Positions 27,712 through 36,452 of a stretch of DNA of 64,000 nt are shown here, in pieces (the stretch's first letter is position 1; each line of letters opens with the position of its first letter). Below the pieces are notes generated by a model. The model saw only the letters and a program-made list of their open reading frames with translations. It did no database searches and was not told the origin of the DNA. The position numbers and the translations under genes were made by a program. Source of the DNA: Ancylomarina sp048268005 (lineage in GTDB: Bacteria; Bacteroidota; Bacteroidia; Bacteroidales; Marinifilaceae); assembly GCA_048268005.1 (NCBI GenBank), contig JBLWWJ010000002.1, forward strand, positions 1,295,728 to 1,359,727, in the 5' to 3' direction.

Positions 27712-28218
27712 ATGGAGCAAGAAAGTATCTCGCGTTTGGAGATTTTAGAAAATATAATGGATTTTTATAAAGTTCAACCAGGAATGAATAAAGATGAGAA
27801 ATTGGAGAAAGTTGAAGCGTATTTAGTATTAATGCATGCTTTATATAATGAATATTCAAATGAGCTAGTTGAAATAGATATCTGTGATGTGGATTATATT
27901 GAAAATATATTTGACTGTTTTAATGGTTATTTAAATGCTGTAGGAGAAGAAGTAGATAAGATATTTGATGAAAATATCATGGATTTATCACTGATCCCAA
28001 TATTTGGTTTTTCAATTGTTTTACCTATTCATGGTATAGAAATGATTAAAACATGGAATAAATTCGAACAAGATTGCTGGCAAATCAGTGAAGAATTGTC
28101 CAAACTTGAAGAATTGGTTGAATCAGATTTGTTTTTTGAGAAATTCGTTGATTTAATAGGTGAATTAATGTTACGTATTAATTCAAAGCTTGTGGTTTCT
28201 GTTGAGAACTTAATATGA
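27712..28218 (+). CDS. Unknown acidic helical protein
   Basis: A 168-aa protein from the ATG at 27712; a TTG three bases earlier is in frame but less likely. It is strongly acidic and rich in Glu, Leu and Ile, with predicted amphipathic helices throughout and a short hydrophobic patch (LSLIPIFGFSIVLPIHGIEM, about residues 97-116). I recognise no family. Codon usage looks like its neighbours, so it is probably a real gene. It could be a lineage-specific regulator or antitoxin-like protein, but nothing supports a specific role. Confidence 0.55.
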   Translation: MEQESISRLEILENIMDFYKVQPGMNKDEKLEKVEAYLVLMHALYNEYSNELVEIDICDVDYIENIFDCFNGYLNAVGEEVDKIFDENIMDLSLIPIFGFSIVLPIHGIEMIKTWNKFEQDCWQISEELSKLEELVESDLFFEKFVDLIGELMLRINSKLVVSVENLI

Positions 28219-28266
28219 TTTACAATTGAAATGTTGAGATTATAACAAAAATCTAATAAGGTGTGT

Positions 28267-28274
28267 TATATTTG
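28267..28274 (+). promoter_or_regulatory. Putative -7 promoter element of the MarC gene
   Basis: TATATTTG matches TAnnTTTG and lies 124 bases before the chosen start at 28398. No -33 element at consensus distance. Confidence 0.35.
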
Positions 28275-28397
28275 CGTGATTTTTGAAATGAGGAGGTATT
28301 TTAAACAATTATAGTTTATCTCTTGATTTGTACCATAATTCATTTTGATCTGAAAATATGTTTCATCCTGATACATTCGGGGCTTAAAAATAATAGT

Positions 28398-29003
28398 ATG
28401 CATTTTAGTTTTATTGAGATTCTTTCTGCTTTTATGGTTTTGTTTGCGGTAATTGATATTATTGGAACCATTCCTATTCTTGTTGATTTGAAGAAAAAAG
28501 GAGGTGAAATAAAAGCGCTAAAAGCTAGTTTAGTGGCACTTGTTGTTTTAATTGGCTTTACTTTTTTGGGAGAAAAACTTTTAGGATTATTCGGTGTGGA
28601 TATCTCCAGTTTTGCTATAGCAGGTTCTTTCATTCTGTTTATAATGGGAGTAGAGATGGCTCTAGGACTTGAGATTATAAAGTACGATGGCCCTTCCGGA
28701 GTTTCAATTGTCCCAATTGCATTTCCACTAGTGGCGGGAGCTGGTTCTTTTACTTCTGTAGTTGCATTACGTGCTGAGTATGCTCTGGAAAATATAATTG
28801 TGGCTTTAGTGTTGAATTTATTTATCGTTTATATGGTATTAAGATCGACCTCTCTTGTTGAACGATTTTTAGGTGAAGGAGGCATACATATTCTACGAAA
28901 AGTGTTTGGAATCATCCTGTTGGCCATTTCGGTAAAACTCTTTATGACCAACGTTGCCATCTCTATAAAGACCTTGATTCCGATGATTAAGGATGTCTTA
29001 TAG
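28398..29003 (+). CDS. MarC family integral membrane protein
   Basis: About 201 aa from the ATG at 28398 (MHFSFIEILSAFMVLFAVID). The frame stays open to a TTG at 28323, but the added 25 residues do not belong to the family. Six transmembrane helices are predicted. The FAVIDIIGTIPI opening, GSFILFIMGVEM in the middle and FPLVAGAGSF (family pattern P-L-x-x-G-x-G) identify MarC. Despite its name, MarC was shown not to cause multiple antibiotic resistance, and its transport substrate is unknown. Confidence 0.85.
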   Translation: MHFSFIEILSAFMVLFAVIDIIGTIPILVDLKKKGGEIKALKASLVALVVLIGFTFLGEKLLGLFGVDISSFAIAGSFILFIMGVEMALGLEIIKYDGPSGVSIVPIAFPLVAGAGSFTSVVALRAEYALENIIVALVLNLFIVYMVLRSTSLVERFLGEGGIHILRKVFGIILLAISVKLFMTNVAISIKTLIPMIKDVL

Positions 29004-29055
29004 AAAATAAGTGTGAAATAATTTGTAAATTGGGCTTGAAAATAGGGATTTATGC

Positions 29056-29063
29056 TAACTTTG
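29056..29063 (+). promoter_or_regulatory. Putative promoter of the L28-L33-DUF4295 operon
   Basis: TAACTTTG matches TAnnTTTG about 195 bases before rpmB. A TTG at 29030-29032 lies slightly farther upstream than the usual -33 spacing. The long leader may hold regulation, but I see no defined structure in it. Confidence 0.4.
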
Positions 29064-29258
29064 CCCGTTCAAATAATTTGAAGAAAAAAGCTGTGTGCTA
29101 CTTTATTATTGGGCTTTCTCGATGCTACATGTCAGTCAGAAAATAAAATTTGCGATTTCACTGTAAAAAACTTACAAATAGATTTGAATAATTCGAAAAT
29201 TATTGCGTATTTTGCGCACTGTTTGAAAAGCATTTAAGGAAAAAAAATAATCTGGACT

Positions 29259-29501
29259 ATGTCAAGAGTTTGTCAAATTACTGGAAAGAGCGTAATGGTG
29301 GGAAATAACGTTTCTCACTCTAAAAGAAGAACTAAAAGAAGATTTTATCCAAATCTATTCGATAAGAAGTTCTATCTTCCTGAGGAAGATCGCTGGATTG
29401 AATTAAGAATTTCTGCTGCCGGAGTACGTCTAATTAACAAATTAGGTGTTGAAGGTGCTTTGAAAAAAGCTCAAGAAAAAGGATTTATTAAAAAATATTA
29501 A
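29259..29501 (+). CDS. rpmB: 50S ribosomal protein L28
   Basis: An 80-aa ribosomal protein beginning MSRVCQITGKSVMVGNNVSHSKRRTKRRF, shown in pieces as CQITGK, GNNVSHS and KRRTKRRFYPNL, the standard L28 signature. The cysteine near the N-terminus is usual in many L28s, but a full zinc-binding set is not present. First gene of a compact operon with rpmG (12 bases later) and a DUF4295 gene. Confidence 0.97.
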   Translation: MSRVCQITGKSVMVGNNVSHSKRRTKRRFYPNLFDKKFYLPEEDRWIELRISAAGVRLINKLGVEGALKKAQEKGFIKKY

Positions 29502-29513
29502 AAGGCATATAAA

Positions 29514-29696
29514 ATGGCTAAAAAAGGTAATAGAGTACAAGTGATTCTTGAGTGTACTGAGCATAAAGATAGTGGAATGCCTGGAACTTCAAGATACATT
29601 ACTACTAAGAACAAAAAGAATACTCCTGATCGTATGGAGTTGAAGAAGTATAATAGAATTTTGAAAAAAGTTACTCTTCACAGAGAAATTAAATAA
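29514..29696 (+). CDS. rpmG: 50S ribosomal protein L33
   Basis: A 60-aa protein with the L33 core RVQVILECTEHKDSG, then SRYITTKNKKNTPDRMELKKYN. It has a single cysteine and so is the zinc-independent form. The second gene of the L28-L33-DUF4295 operon. Confidence 0.97.
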   Translation: MAKKGNRVQVILECTEHKDSGMPGTSRYITTKNKKNTPDRMELKKYNRILKKVTLHREIK

Positions 29697-29705
29697 TATT
29701 AAGTT

Positions 29706-29858
29706 ATGGCTAAGAAAGTAGTAGCATCCCTACAAAAAGGTGAAGGTCGTGGTTACGCTAAAGTAATCAAGATGGTTAAGTCGCCTAAGACAGGAGCATA
29801 TTCTTTTAAAGAAGAGATCGTTCCTAACGCTAATGTTAAAGATTTCTTTGCTAAATAG
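29706..29858 (+). CDS. DUF4295 small basic protein
   Basis: A 50-aa protein encoded 9 bases after rpmG: MAKKVVASLQKGEGRGYAKV in the first 20 residues, ending VPNANVKDFFAK. It is basic and Lys-rich. DUF4295 is found in Bacteroidota directly after L28 and L33, which suggests a ribosome-associated accessory protein; that role is inference. It is too short for most length cut-offs, but the operon position, start codon and terminator immediately downstream support it. Confidence 0.88.
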   Translation: MAKKVVASLQKGEGRGYAKVIKMVKSPKTGAYSFKEEIVPNANVKDFFAK

Positions 29859-29880
29859 TAAAGAGTTTCTATATCGATTT

Positions 29881-29913
29881 AAAAAGCTCCTCAATTATGA
29901 GGAGCTTTTTTTA
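29881..29913 (+). terminator. Terminator of the ribosomal operon
   Basis: AAAAAGCTCCTC and GAGGAGCTTTTT form a hairpin with a T-run, 22 bases after the DUF4295 stop. Confidence 0.9.
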
Positions 29914-30069
29914 TGCTTTTTTTTTGAAATTAGGTTTAATGCCCCGTTTTATTAAGTTTAGTTTTGATAATGCATATAAATGAAGACTTCTGTAAAATAA
30001 AACATTAATTATAAATCGAGTGCAGTATATTTTTTTGTAATTTAGCCGGCCTAAACTGTATTATATACT

Positions 30070-31020
30070 ATGGGATTATTTGGCATTTTTTCAAAATCGA
30101 AAAAAGAAAATCTGGATAAAGGACTTGCAAAGACTAAGGATAGCGTATTTAAAAAACTATCACGAGCTGTAGTTGGAAAGTCGAAAGTTGATGAAGAGGT
30201 ATTGGATGAATTAGAAGAGATTCTAATTTCTTCAGATGTGGGTGTTGATACAACTGTTCGTATTATTGAAAGAATTGAAAAACGCGTCGAAGAAGATAAA
30301 TTTCTTGGAACATCTGAGTTGAATCGTATTCTTAAAGAAGAGATTTCTTCTCTTTTGCAAGAGAATAATAAAGGTGACTATGATGCCTGGGAATTACCAA
30401 AATCAGAGCATCCATACGTGATCATGGTTGTTGGAGTTAATGGCGTTGGTAAAACGACAACTATTGGTAAGTTAGCCCATCAATTCAAAGAATCAGGACG
30501 TAAGGTGATGTTAGGTGCAGCGGATACATTTCGTGCTGCAGCGGTTGATCAGTTGCATATTTGGGCTGATAGAGTTCAAGTACCTATTGTAGATCAAGGC
30601 ATGGGAGCCGATCCTGCTTCGGTTGCATTTGAGACACTAACTCAGGCTAAGAAAGACGGCGTGGATGTGGTGATTATCGATACAGCTGGACGTTTGCACA
30701 ATAAAATTAACTTGATGAATGAGTTGAGTAAGATCAAACGTGTGATGGATCGTGTAATTCCTGAAGCTCCTCATGAGATTCTTTTGGTATTAGATGGGTC
30801 TACCGGACAGAATGCTTTTGAACAAGCCAAACAATTCACATTGGCAACGGAGGTAAATGCTTTAGCGATTACAAAACTTGATGGTACAGCTAAGGGTGGT
30901 GTTGTGATCGGAGTTTCTGATCAATTTAAAATTCCAGTGAAGTACATTGGAATTGGTGAGGCCATGACTGATTTACAGGTTTTCAATCGTGATGAATTTG
31001 TTGACTCGCTTTTTAATTAA
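30070..31020 (+). CDS. ftsY: Signal recognition particle receptor FtsY
   Basis: A 316-aa SRP-type GTPase that receives ribosome-nascent chain-SRP complexes at the membrane. The NG domain is complete: N-domain LEEILISSDVGVDTTVRIIE, G1 GVNGVGKTTTIGKLA (about 122-136), DTFRAAAVDQL, G3 DTAGRLHNK, G4 TKLDGTAKGG and the closing GIGEAMTDLQVFNRDEFVDSLF. The N-terminal acidic A-domain of E. coli FtsY is reduced to about 20 basic residues, as usual in this phylum. Confidence 0.97.
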   Translation: MGLFGIFSKSKKENLDKGLAKTKDSVFKKLSRAVVGKSKVDEEVLDELEEILISSDVGVDTTVRIIERIEKRVEEDKFLGTSELNRILKEEISSLLQENNKGDYDAWELPKSEHPYVIMVVGVNGVGKTTTIGKLAHQFKESGRKVMLGAADTFRAAAVDQLHIWADRVQVPIVDQGMGADPASVAFETLTQAKKDGVDVVIIDTAGRLHNKINLMNELSKIKRVMDRVIPEAPHEILLVLDGSTGQNAFEQAKQFTLATEVNALAITKLDGTAKGGVVIGVSDQFKIPVKYIGIGEAMTDLQVFNRDEFVDSLFN

Positions 31021-31040
31021 GCAAATGAAGATATATAGGA

Positions 31041-31072
31041 AAGACTCTTACTACTGTAAGAGTCTTTTTTTT
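31041..31072 (+). terminator. Rho-independent terminator
   Basis: AAGACTCTTAC and GTAAGAGTCTT with a T-run, 20 bases past ftsY. Confidence 0.85.
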
Positions 31073-31200
31073 GTCTCTTGAGGGCGTACTGATATAGTTT
31101 GGTTTTTGAAAATAGAACATTTTTGTCTGAAATTCCTTCTTGTTTCTCAAATAAGCAGACTGTATATGGTTTAAAAGATGGGAAAGCCCTTTTTTTATCT

Positions 31201-31208
31201 TATTTTTG
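31201..31208 (+). promoter_or_regulatory. Putative -7 promoter element of rimO
   Basis: TATTTTTG matches TAnnTTTG, 88 bases before the chosen ATG at 31296. It supports the downstream start, because the longer frame opening at 31206 would begin inside the promoter. Confidence 0.4.
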
Positions 31209-31295
31209 TGCGCTAAAATAGAGTTGAGTCATTTTGCAATTATACTCATCTCTTTTTCTCAAATCAGAGATCTATTATCTCATATTCAATTAATC

Positions 31296-32594
31296 ATGAG
31301 CCAAAATAAAATCAATATCGTAAGTTTAGGTTGTTCTAAAAACCTGGTAGATACCGAACTTTTGATGAAACAGTTGGATGCGAACCAATTTCAGGTGAGC
31401 TGTGACGAAGACAATAGCGATGCCCGAACAATTATTATCAATACCTGTGGTTTTATCGGTGATGCCAAAGAGGAATCTATTGATATGATTTTGCAATATG
31501 CGGATGCTAAAAAGGAGGGACTTATTGATACTTTATTTGTTATGGGCTGCCTCTCGGAGCGTTACCGTGACGAATTGGCTGTTGAAATGCCTGAAGTTGA
31601 TAAGTTTTTTGGCAAATTTGAATGGAAATCTATTGTAAAAGAGCTACATAAAGAATATAAGCCTGATTTCTCTAACATGAGAATGATTACAACACCGAAG
31701 CACTTTGCTTACTTGAAAATTTCTGAGGGCTGTAACCGTGGCTGTTCTTATTGTGCCATTCCGATTATAACAGGAAAGCATATTTCCCGACCCGTTGAAG
31801 AAATTGTTGAAGAAGCAACGAATTTGGCTGCCTCAGGCGTAAAAGAATTTTTAGTTATTGCTCAGGATTTATCTTATTACGGTCACGATTTGTATGGCAA
31901 ATCTATGCTGGCAGAATTGATTGAGAAACTATCTAAAATAGAAGGATTGGAGTGGATTAAGTTGCACTATGCTTACCCAACACAATTTCCTTATGACATT
32001 CTTAAGGTAATGCGTGAGAATCCTAAGGTTTGTCGATATTTGGATATTGCACTTCAGCATTCTAGTGATAATATGCTATCTCTAATGCGTCGTGGTATTA
32101 ATCGTGAGCAGACCGTTGAACTAATCAATAGAATAAGAGAAGAAGTTCCAGGTATTACTTTACGTACGACCATGTTGGTTGGACACCCTGGTGAAACGGA
32201 GGCTGATATGGTAGATTTGAAAGCCTTTGTAAAGGAAATGAAGTTTGAACGCTTAGGTGTTTTTCCATATTCTAATGAGGATGATACTTATGCTGCCCTT
32301 AATTATACAGATGATATTCCTCAGGAAGTTAAAGAAGCTCGTAAGGACGAGATTATGGAACTTCAACAGGAAATTTCACGTCAAGCTAATCTGGCTAGAA
32401 TTGGTGAGAGTATGAAAGTTATTATAGATCGCAAGGATACTGATTTCTACTATGGACGAACTGAGTTTGATTCTTACGAAGTAGACCCTGAGGTTTTAAT
32501 TTCCAGTGAAAATTTCAGTCTTAAAATTGGTCAGATGTGTGAGGTGGAAATTACTGATGCCGAAGATTACGATTTATTTGCTGTGGTTGTTTAA
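31296..32594 (+). CDS. rimO: Ribosomal protein S12 methylthiotransferase RimO
   Basis: 432 aa from the ATG at 31296; the family begins MSQNKINIVSLGCSKNLVDTE. RimO adds a methylthio group to the conserved Asp of S12 (Asp89 in E. coli) by radical SAM chemistry. The MTTase domain has three cysteines binding one [4Fe-4S] (SLGCSKN, NTCGFI, MGCLSERY). The radical SAM domain has CNRGCSYCAIP (CxxxCxxC) for the second cluster, and a C-terminal TRAM domain (IDRKDTDFYYGRTEFDSYEVDPEV) follows. S12 itself is outside the window. Confidence 0.96.
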   Translation: MSQNKINIVSLGCSKNLVDTELLMKQLDANQFQVSCDEDNSDARTIIINTCGFIGDAKEESIDMILQYADAKKEGLIDTLFVMGCLSERYRDELAVEMPEVDKFFGKFEWKSIVKELHKEYKPDFSNMRMITTPKHFAYLKISEGCNRGCSYCAIPIITGKHISRPVEEIVEEATNLAASGVKEFLVIAQDLSYYGHDLYGKSMLAELIEKLSKIEGLEWIKLHYAYPTQFPYDILKVMRENPKVCRYLDIALQHSSDNMLSLMRRGINREQTVELINRIREEVPGITLRTTMLVGHPGETEADMVDLKAFVKEMKFERLGVFPYSNEDDTYAALNYTDDIPQEVKEARKDEIMELQQEISRQANLARIGESMKVIIDRKDTDFYYGRTEFDSYEVDPEVLISSENFSLKIGQMCEVEITDAEDYDLFAVVV

Positions 32595-32651
32595 TAAATT
32601 GGACATCACAAATAGATATTTTTTGGTGTAATAGCCGAGATATTTTAAATA

Positions 32652-32698
32652 TAAACTCCTGAGTTTTTTCATTTATGAGAAAATTCAGGAGTTTTTTT
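32652..32698 (+). terminator. Terminator of rimO
   Basis: AAACTCCTGA (32653-32662) pairs with TCAGGAGTTT (32685-32694), followed by a T-run. Confidence 0.75.
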
Positions 32699-32827
32699 AT
32701 TTGTGTAAATAATTGTTGATGAGTGGTTTGGTGTTTGTGTCCTTTGGTTTGTTTAAGAAAATAGAAAAAAGAATGAACAAAAAGTCTTTTTGTTTGTTTC
32801 TTATTTAAACCCTTTAAAAGAAATGAT

Positions 32828-34615
32828 ATGAAAGCAAGAAATTACAAATCGAGTTTAGGAATTTTTTTTCTAATGTTTTTATTCGTCTTTGCATATGCAT
32901 GTACTGATGACGATGATAATGATCCACAACCTCTACCAATGGAAGAAAGCATAGCTGATATTGCAGCAGGAAATGCGGATTTTTCTATTTTAGTTGAAGC
33001 TCTAAGTAAGGCTGGCTTGGTGAACACTCTTGATGGAGCAGGAACTTTCACTGTTTTTGCACCAACCAATGCTGCTTTTGAAAACCTTTTTACAGCTCTA
33101 GGTGTTTCGGGTATAGAAGATCTGAGTGCTGATGTTCTTACACCAATACTTCTTTATCATGTACTTGGGACTCTAGCCAAGTCAACCGATTTGAGTGATG
33201 GCTATTTTGAAACCCTTAGTGTTTTCACACCAGGTAATTATGGGATTAATATATTAGTTGGTCTTGAATCAGGTGTACAGTTAAATGCAAGTACAAACGT
33301 AACGACTGCAGATATCATGGCATCCAATGGTGTTATTCACATTATAGATAAGGTATTGTTGCCACCTGATGTTGTTGATATTGCCATTGCTAATGCATCA
33401 TTTACACATTTGGTTGCTGCTGTTGTTAAAGCTGATCTGGTTTCTGCTCTTAAAGCAGATGGCCCTTTCACCGTATTTGCGCCAACAGATGCTGCTTTTG
33501 AAGCCTTGTTTGATGAATTAGGTGTTTCAGGAATAGATGACTTGAGTGCCGAAACACTGACACCAATATTACTTTACCATGTTGTTTCAGGAAATATTAG
33601 AGCTGCCGATGTTTCAACAGGAATGGTGCCAACATTGAACCAGGATTATGATCTGGATATTAATGCTGATGGTTCAGGTGTTACAATTAACATGAGTACC
33701 AATGTGATTGCTACAGATGTACAGGCTAAAAATGGTGTTGTACATGTTATTGATAAAGTTTTACTTCCTGCTGCCGAAGATGAGCCTCAATCTATAGCAG
33801 ATATTGCAGCTGGTAATAGTGATTTTACAAGCCTGGTTGCTGCCTTAGATAAAGCGGAACTAGTGGAGACTTTGGATTCAGAGGGAACTTTCACGGTTTT
33901 CGCACCTACAAACACTGCTTTTCAGAATTTATTTGATGCTCTGGGTGTATCAGGAATTGCAGAAATTTCAAAGCAAGATCTAACACAAATTCTACTTTAC
34001 CATGTATTGGGAAATAAGAAATTCTCAACAGACCTAAGTACAGGATACCTCGAGACGCTTAGTACCAATAGTCCTGATTATGATCCGGTGGTTTTAAGAG
34101 CAGATGTTGATGGAGGTGTGATGTTGAATAAGGAAACGTCTGTGACAACAGCCGATATTGAAGCATTTAATGGGGTTATTCATATAATTGATAAAGTTCT
34201 TTTACCTCCTAATGTTGTAGAAATTGCCATAGCCGATACAACTTTTGAGCATCTTGTAGCTGCAGTTGTAAAAGCAGATCTGGCTGAAACATTAAGCGGA
34301 GATGGCCCTTTTACAATATTTGCACCAACCGATGCTGCTTTTGAAGCCTTATTTGCAGACTTAGGCGTTTCCGGTATAGAGGACTTAAGTGTTGAAACAC
34401 TGACGCCAATTTTACTTTACCATGTTGTTGCAGGAAATGTGCGAGCTGCTGCTGTTTCAACAGGAATGGTGCCAACTTTAAATGAAACGAACGAACTTGA
34501 TATTGATACCAGTTCAGGTGTGGTGATTAATGGAAATACCAATGTGATTGCAACAGATGTACAGGGAACAAACGGGGTGATTCATGCTATTGATAAAGTA
34601 TTGTTACCAGAATAA
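32828..34615 (+). CDS. Lipoprotein with four fasciclin (FAS1) domains
   Basis: A 595-aa exported lipoprotein. The signal peptide ends with lipobox AYAC (Cys25), followed by TDDDDND, an acidic stretch typical of surface-directed lipoproteins in Bacteroidota. Four FAS1 domains follow, at about 40-180, 185-312, 320-460 and 465-595. Each has the first FAS1 box TVFAPTNAAF/TVFAPTDAAF and a VIHIIDKVLLP-type second box. Domains 1 and 3 resemble each other, as do 2 and 4, so a two-domain unit was duplicated. FAS1 proteins mediate adhesion; the ligand is unknown. It is likely monocistronic. Confidence 0.92.
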   Translation: MKARNYKSSLGIFFLMFLFVFAYACTDDDDNDPQPLPMEESIADIAAGNADFSILVEALSKAGLVNTLDGAGTFTVFAPTNAAFENLFTALGVSGIEDLSADVLTPILLYHVLGTLAKSTDLSDGYFETLSVFTPGNYGINILVGLESGVQLNASTNVTTADIMASNGVIHIIDKVLLPPDVVDIAIANASFTHLVAAVVKADLVSALKADGPFTVFAPTDAAFEALFDELGVSGIDDLSAETLTPILLYHVVSGNIRAADVSTGMVPTLNQDYDLDINADGSGVTINMSTNVIATDVQAKNGVVHVIDKVLLPAAEDEPQSIADIAAGNSDFTSLVAALDKAELVETLDSEGTFTVFAPTNTAFQNLFDALGVSGIAEISKQDLTQILLYHVLGNKKFSTDLSTGYLETLSTNSPDYDPVVLRADVDGGVMLNKETSVTTADIEAFNGVIHIIDKVLLPPNVVEIAIADTTFEHLVAAVVKADLAETLSGDGPFTIFAPTDAAFEALFADLGVSGIEDLSVETLTPILLYHVVAGNVRAAAVSTGMVPTLNETNELDIDTSSGVVINGNTNVIATDVQGTNGVIHAIDKVLLPE

Positions 34616-34623
34616 GAATCGAT

Positions 34624-34660
34624 CATAAAACCTGTTGAACTTCTGCAGGTTTTATGATTT
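34624..34660 (+). terminator. Rho-independent terminator
   Basis: CATAAAACCTG and CAGGTTTTATG form a hairpin and are followed by a T-rich stretch. Confidence 0.75.
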
Positions 34661-34716
34661 TTTTTATAGTTTTACTTTGATCTGAATATGGATATTCGGA
34701 GCCTAACAAAAATAGC

Positions 34717-35604
34717 ATGAGTAAATATTCGATTAAAGATCTTGAACAAATAACGGGGATTAAAGCTCACACAATTAGAATATGGGAGAGAAGGTATGCA
34801 ATAATAAAGCCTAAACGAACTCAAACAAACATTCGCTTTTATTCTGATGAGGATCTGAAAAAATTATTGAATATCTCCATGCTTAATGCTTCTGGAATAA
34901 AGATTTCTCATCTGGCAAAATTAAATAGTGCTGATCTTGAAGCAAAAATAATAGATTTGTCGCAATCAAATAAACTGGAAGATTCCAGTATTAAAAAATT
35001 GGTACTTGCTACGGTTAATTTTGATGAAGATTTATTTGAGAAGATTGTATCAAATTGTATTGATGACATTGGGATAGAGAATACCATTGTTGAAATCCTA
35101 TTTCCATTTTTTCAACAAGTAGGTGTTTTGTGGCAAGTTGGTTCTATAAGCCCCGCTCAGGAGCATTTTATTTCAAATTTAGTTCGCCAAAAGCTGTTTG
35201 TGGCGATTGATTCGGTATCAACTTCCCTACCTAAAAATGCAAAAAAAATTATTTTCTTCTTGAGAGAGGGCGAATTTCATGAAATAAGCATTTTGTTTTA
35301 TAATTATATAGCAAAGAAAAATGGATTGAGAACTCTTTATCTTGGGCAGAATTTACCTTATGATGATGTGGAGAAGGTGGTAAATGATTACGGAGCAGAT
35401 GCGATAGTAACATCCTTTATAAATCCTGAAAAGGAAGGGGTATTAAATGAATATTTAAATCGATTGGGGAAAGGTTTTCCCTCTATGAGAATATATATTA
35501 CCGGTCTTCAACTTAAACAAAACGATATTAGTATTCCGAGTGGTTTGAGAGTTTTTTCTTCCTTGACTGCTTTTATGGATTTGATAGTAGATTTGAAAAA
35601 ATAA
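34717..35604 (+). CDS. MerR regulator with B12-binding domain (CarH/LitR-like)
   Basis: A 295-aa regulator. An N-terminal MerR winged helix (IKDLEQITGIKAHTIRIWERRY, RFYSDEDLKKLL) is followed by a four-helix bundle with the Wx9EH motif (Trp139, Glu149-His150 in LWQVGSISPAQEHF). A Rossmann cobalamin-binding domain has ExHxxS at 186-191 (EFHEIS) in place of ExHxxG. In CarH these residues cap and ligate adenosylcobalamin, and light releases DNA. It is probably a B12-dependent photoreceptor repressor; the Gly-to-Ser change in the binding motif is worth noting. An ECF sigma gene follows after a terminator. Confidence 0.88.
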   Translation: MSKYSIKDLEQITGIKAHTIRIWERRYAIIKPKRTQTNIRFYSDEDLKKLLNISMLNASGIKISHLAKLNSADLEAKIIDLSQSNKLEDSSIKKLVLATVNFDEDLFEKIVSNCIDDIGIENTIVEILFPFFQQVGVLWQVGSISPAQEHFISNLVRQKLFVAIDSVSTSLPKNAKKIIFFLREGEFHEISILFYNYIAKKNGLRTLYLGQNLPYDDVEKVVNDYGADAIVTSFINPEKEGVLNEYLNRLGKGFPSMRIYITGLQLKQNDISIPSGLRVFSSLTAFMDLIVDLKK

Positions 35605-35639
35605 AACACCTTGAAGTCTTATTTGTTTTAGGGTTGGTT

Positions 35640-35684
35640 AACCTTGTATATCACTTGTATTTAGTGGTGTACAAGGTTTTCTTA
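35640..35684 (+). terminator. Terminator between MerR and ECF sigma genes
   Basis: AACCTTGTA (35640-35648) pairs with TACAAGGTT (35670-35678), then TTTC. The sigma gene downstream has its own promoter. Confidence 0.65.
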
Positions 35685-35728
35685 TTTAGAATACTTGTGT
35701 ATGAGCTGATTAGTGGATTGATTGTTTA

Positions 35729-35759
35729 TTGCTACTTGTTTAATCTTTTGGTATATTTG
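35729..35759 (+). promoter_or_regulatory. Promoter of the ECF sigma gene
   Basis: TTG at 35729-35731, 20 bases, then TATATTTG at 35752-35759. This fits the Bacteroidota consensus in both elements and spacing and lies 20 bases before the ATG. Confidence 0.6.
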
Positions 35760-35778
35760 TTAGACAAAATAAGATGCC

Positions 35779-36276
35779 ATGAAAACTATCGAATTGAAAA
35801 ATCAGATCCTTAACCTGGAAGAGCACCTAAAAAACTATGCTTATCAATTAACAAAGAATAAAGATGATGCACATGATCTTTATCAGGATACTATGCTTAA
35901 GGCTATAATGTTCAAAGAGAAGTTTACCCATAATAATCTTAAGGCTTGGTCACTCACTATTATGAAGAACATCTTTATAAATGGATATAGGCGAAAACTG
36001 ATGCAACGGGAGTGGATGTCGCATGAGATTACTAGCAATCAAAATCTATCGAATGTGAGCCAAAATACTCCTTTGTCTATTCAAAATTTTAAGGATATTT
36101 TACAACAATTAAATAGGTTGGATCTATCAATAGGAGTCCCTCTCAGAATGTTTCTTGATGGATTTAAATACAAAGAAATAGCAGCTAAAATGAACCTTCC
36201 TATTGGAACCATTAAGAGTCGCATTTTTCTTGGAAGAAAAATACTGATGAATAAACTCGGTGATTTCTCCAGCTAA
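35779..36276 (+). CDS. ECF-type RNA polymerase sigma factor
   Basis: A 165-aa sigma-70 family ECF factor. Region 2 is about residues 10-75 (NYAYQLTKNKDDAHDLYQDTMLKAI, NLKAWSLTIMKNIFINGYRR); region 4 is about 105-160 (FKYKEIAAKMNLPIGTIKSRIFLGRKIL). No anti-sigma factor gene is adjacent. In many Bacteroidota a gene like this follows a CarH/LitR-type MerR and precedes carotenoid genes; here no crt gene follows, so its targets must lie elsewhere (inference). It has its own consensus promoter. Confidence 0.9.
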   Translation: MKTIELKNQILNLEEHLKNYAYQLTKNKDDAHDLYQDTMLKAIMFKEKFTHNNLKAWSLTIMKNIFINGYRRKLMQREWMSHEITSNQNLSNVSQNTPLSIQNFKDILQQLNRLDLSIGVPLRMFLDGFKYKEIAAKMNLPIGTIKSRIFLGRKILMNKLGDFSS

Positions 36277-36452
36277 TTCTATGATAATAATTAAGAATAT
36301 TTCGATAATAAGTGTACGGTAAGAGAGAACCAGCAGGATGTGTAAAGCTCCATGGCCTATTCTATTGAGAAAAGGTTATGGCGTTTTTTGTTTGTATTCT
36401 ATTGAATTAGAATTGTTGATGGTCTTCTCAGTATGGATGCGATCAGATAAGA

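Noticed and set aside
28323..28397. A longer N-terminus for the MarC protein from a TTG codon
   Set aside because: The extra 25 residues do not match the family, whose start fits the ATG at 28398.
31206..31295. A longer N-terminus for RimO
   Set aside because: It begins inside a TAnnTTTG promoter element and adds residues not seen in RimO proteins.
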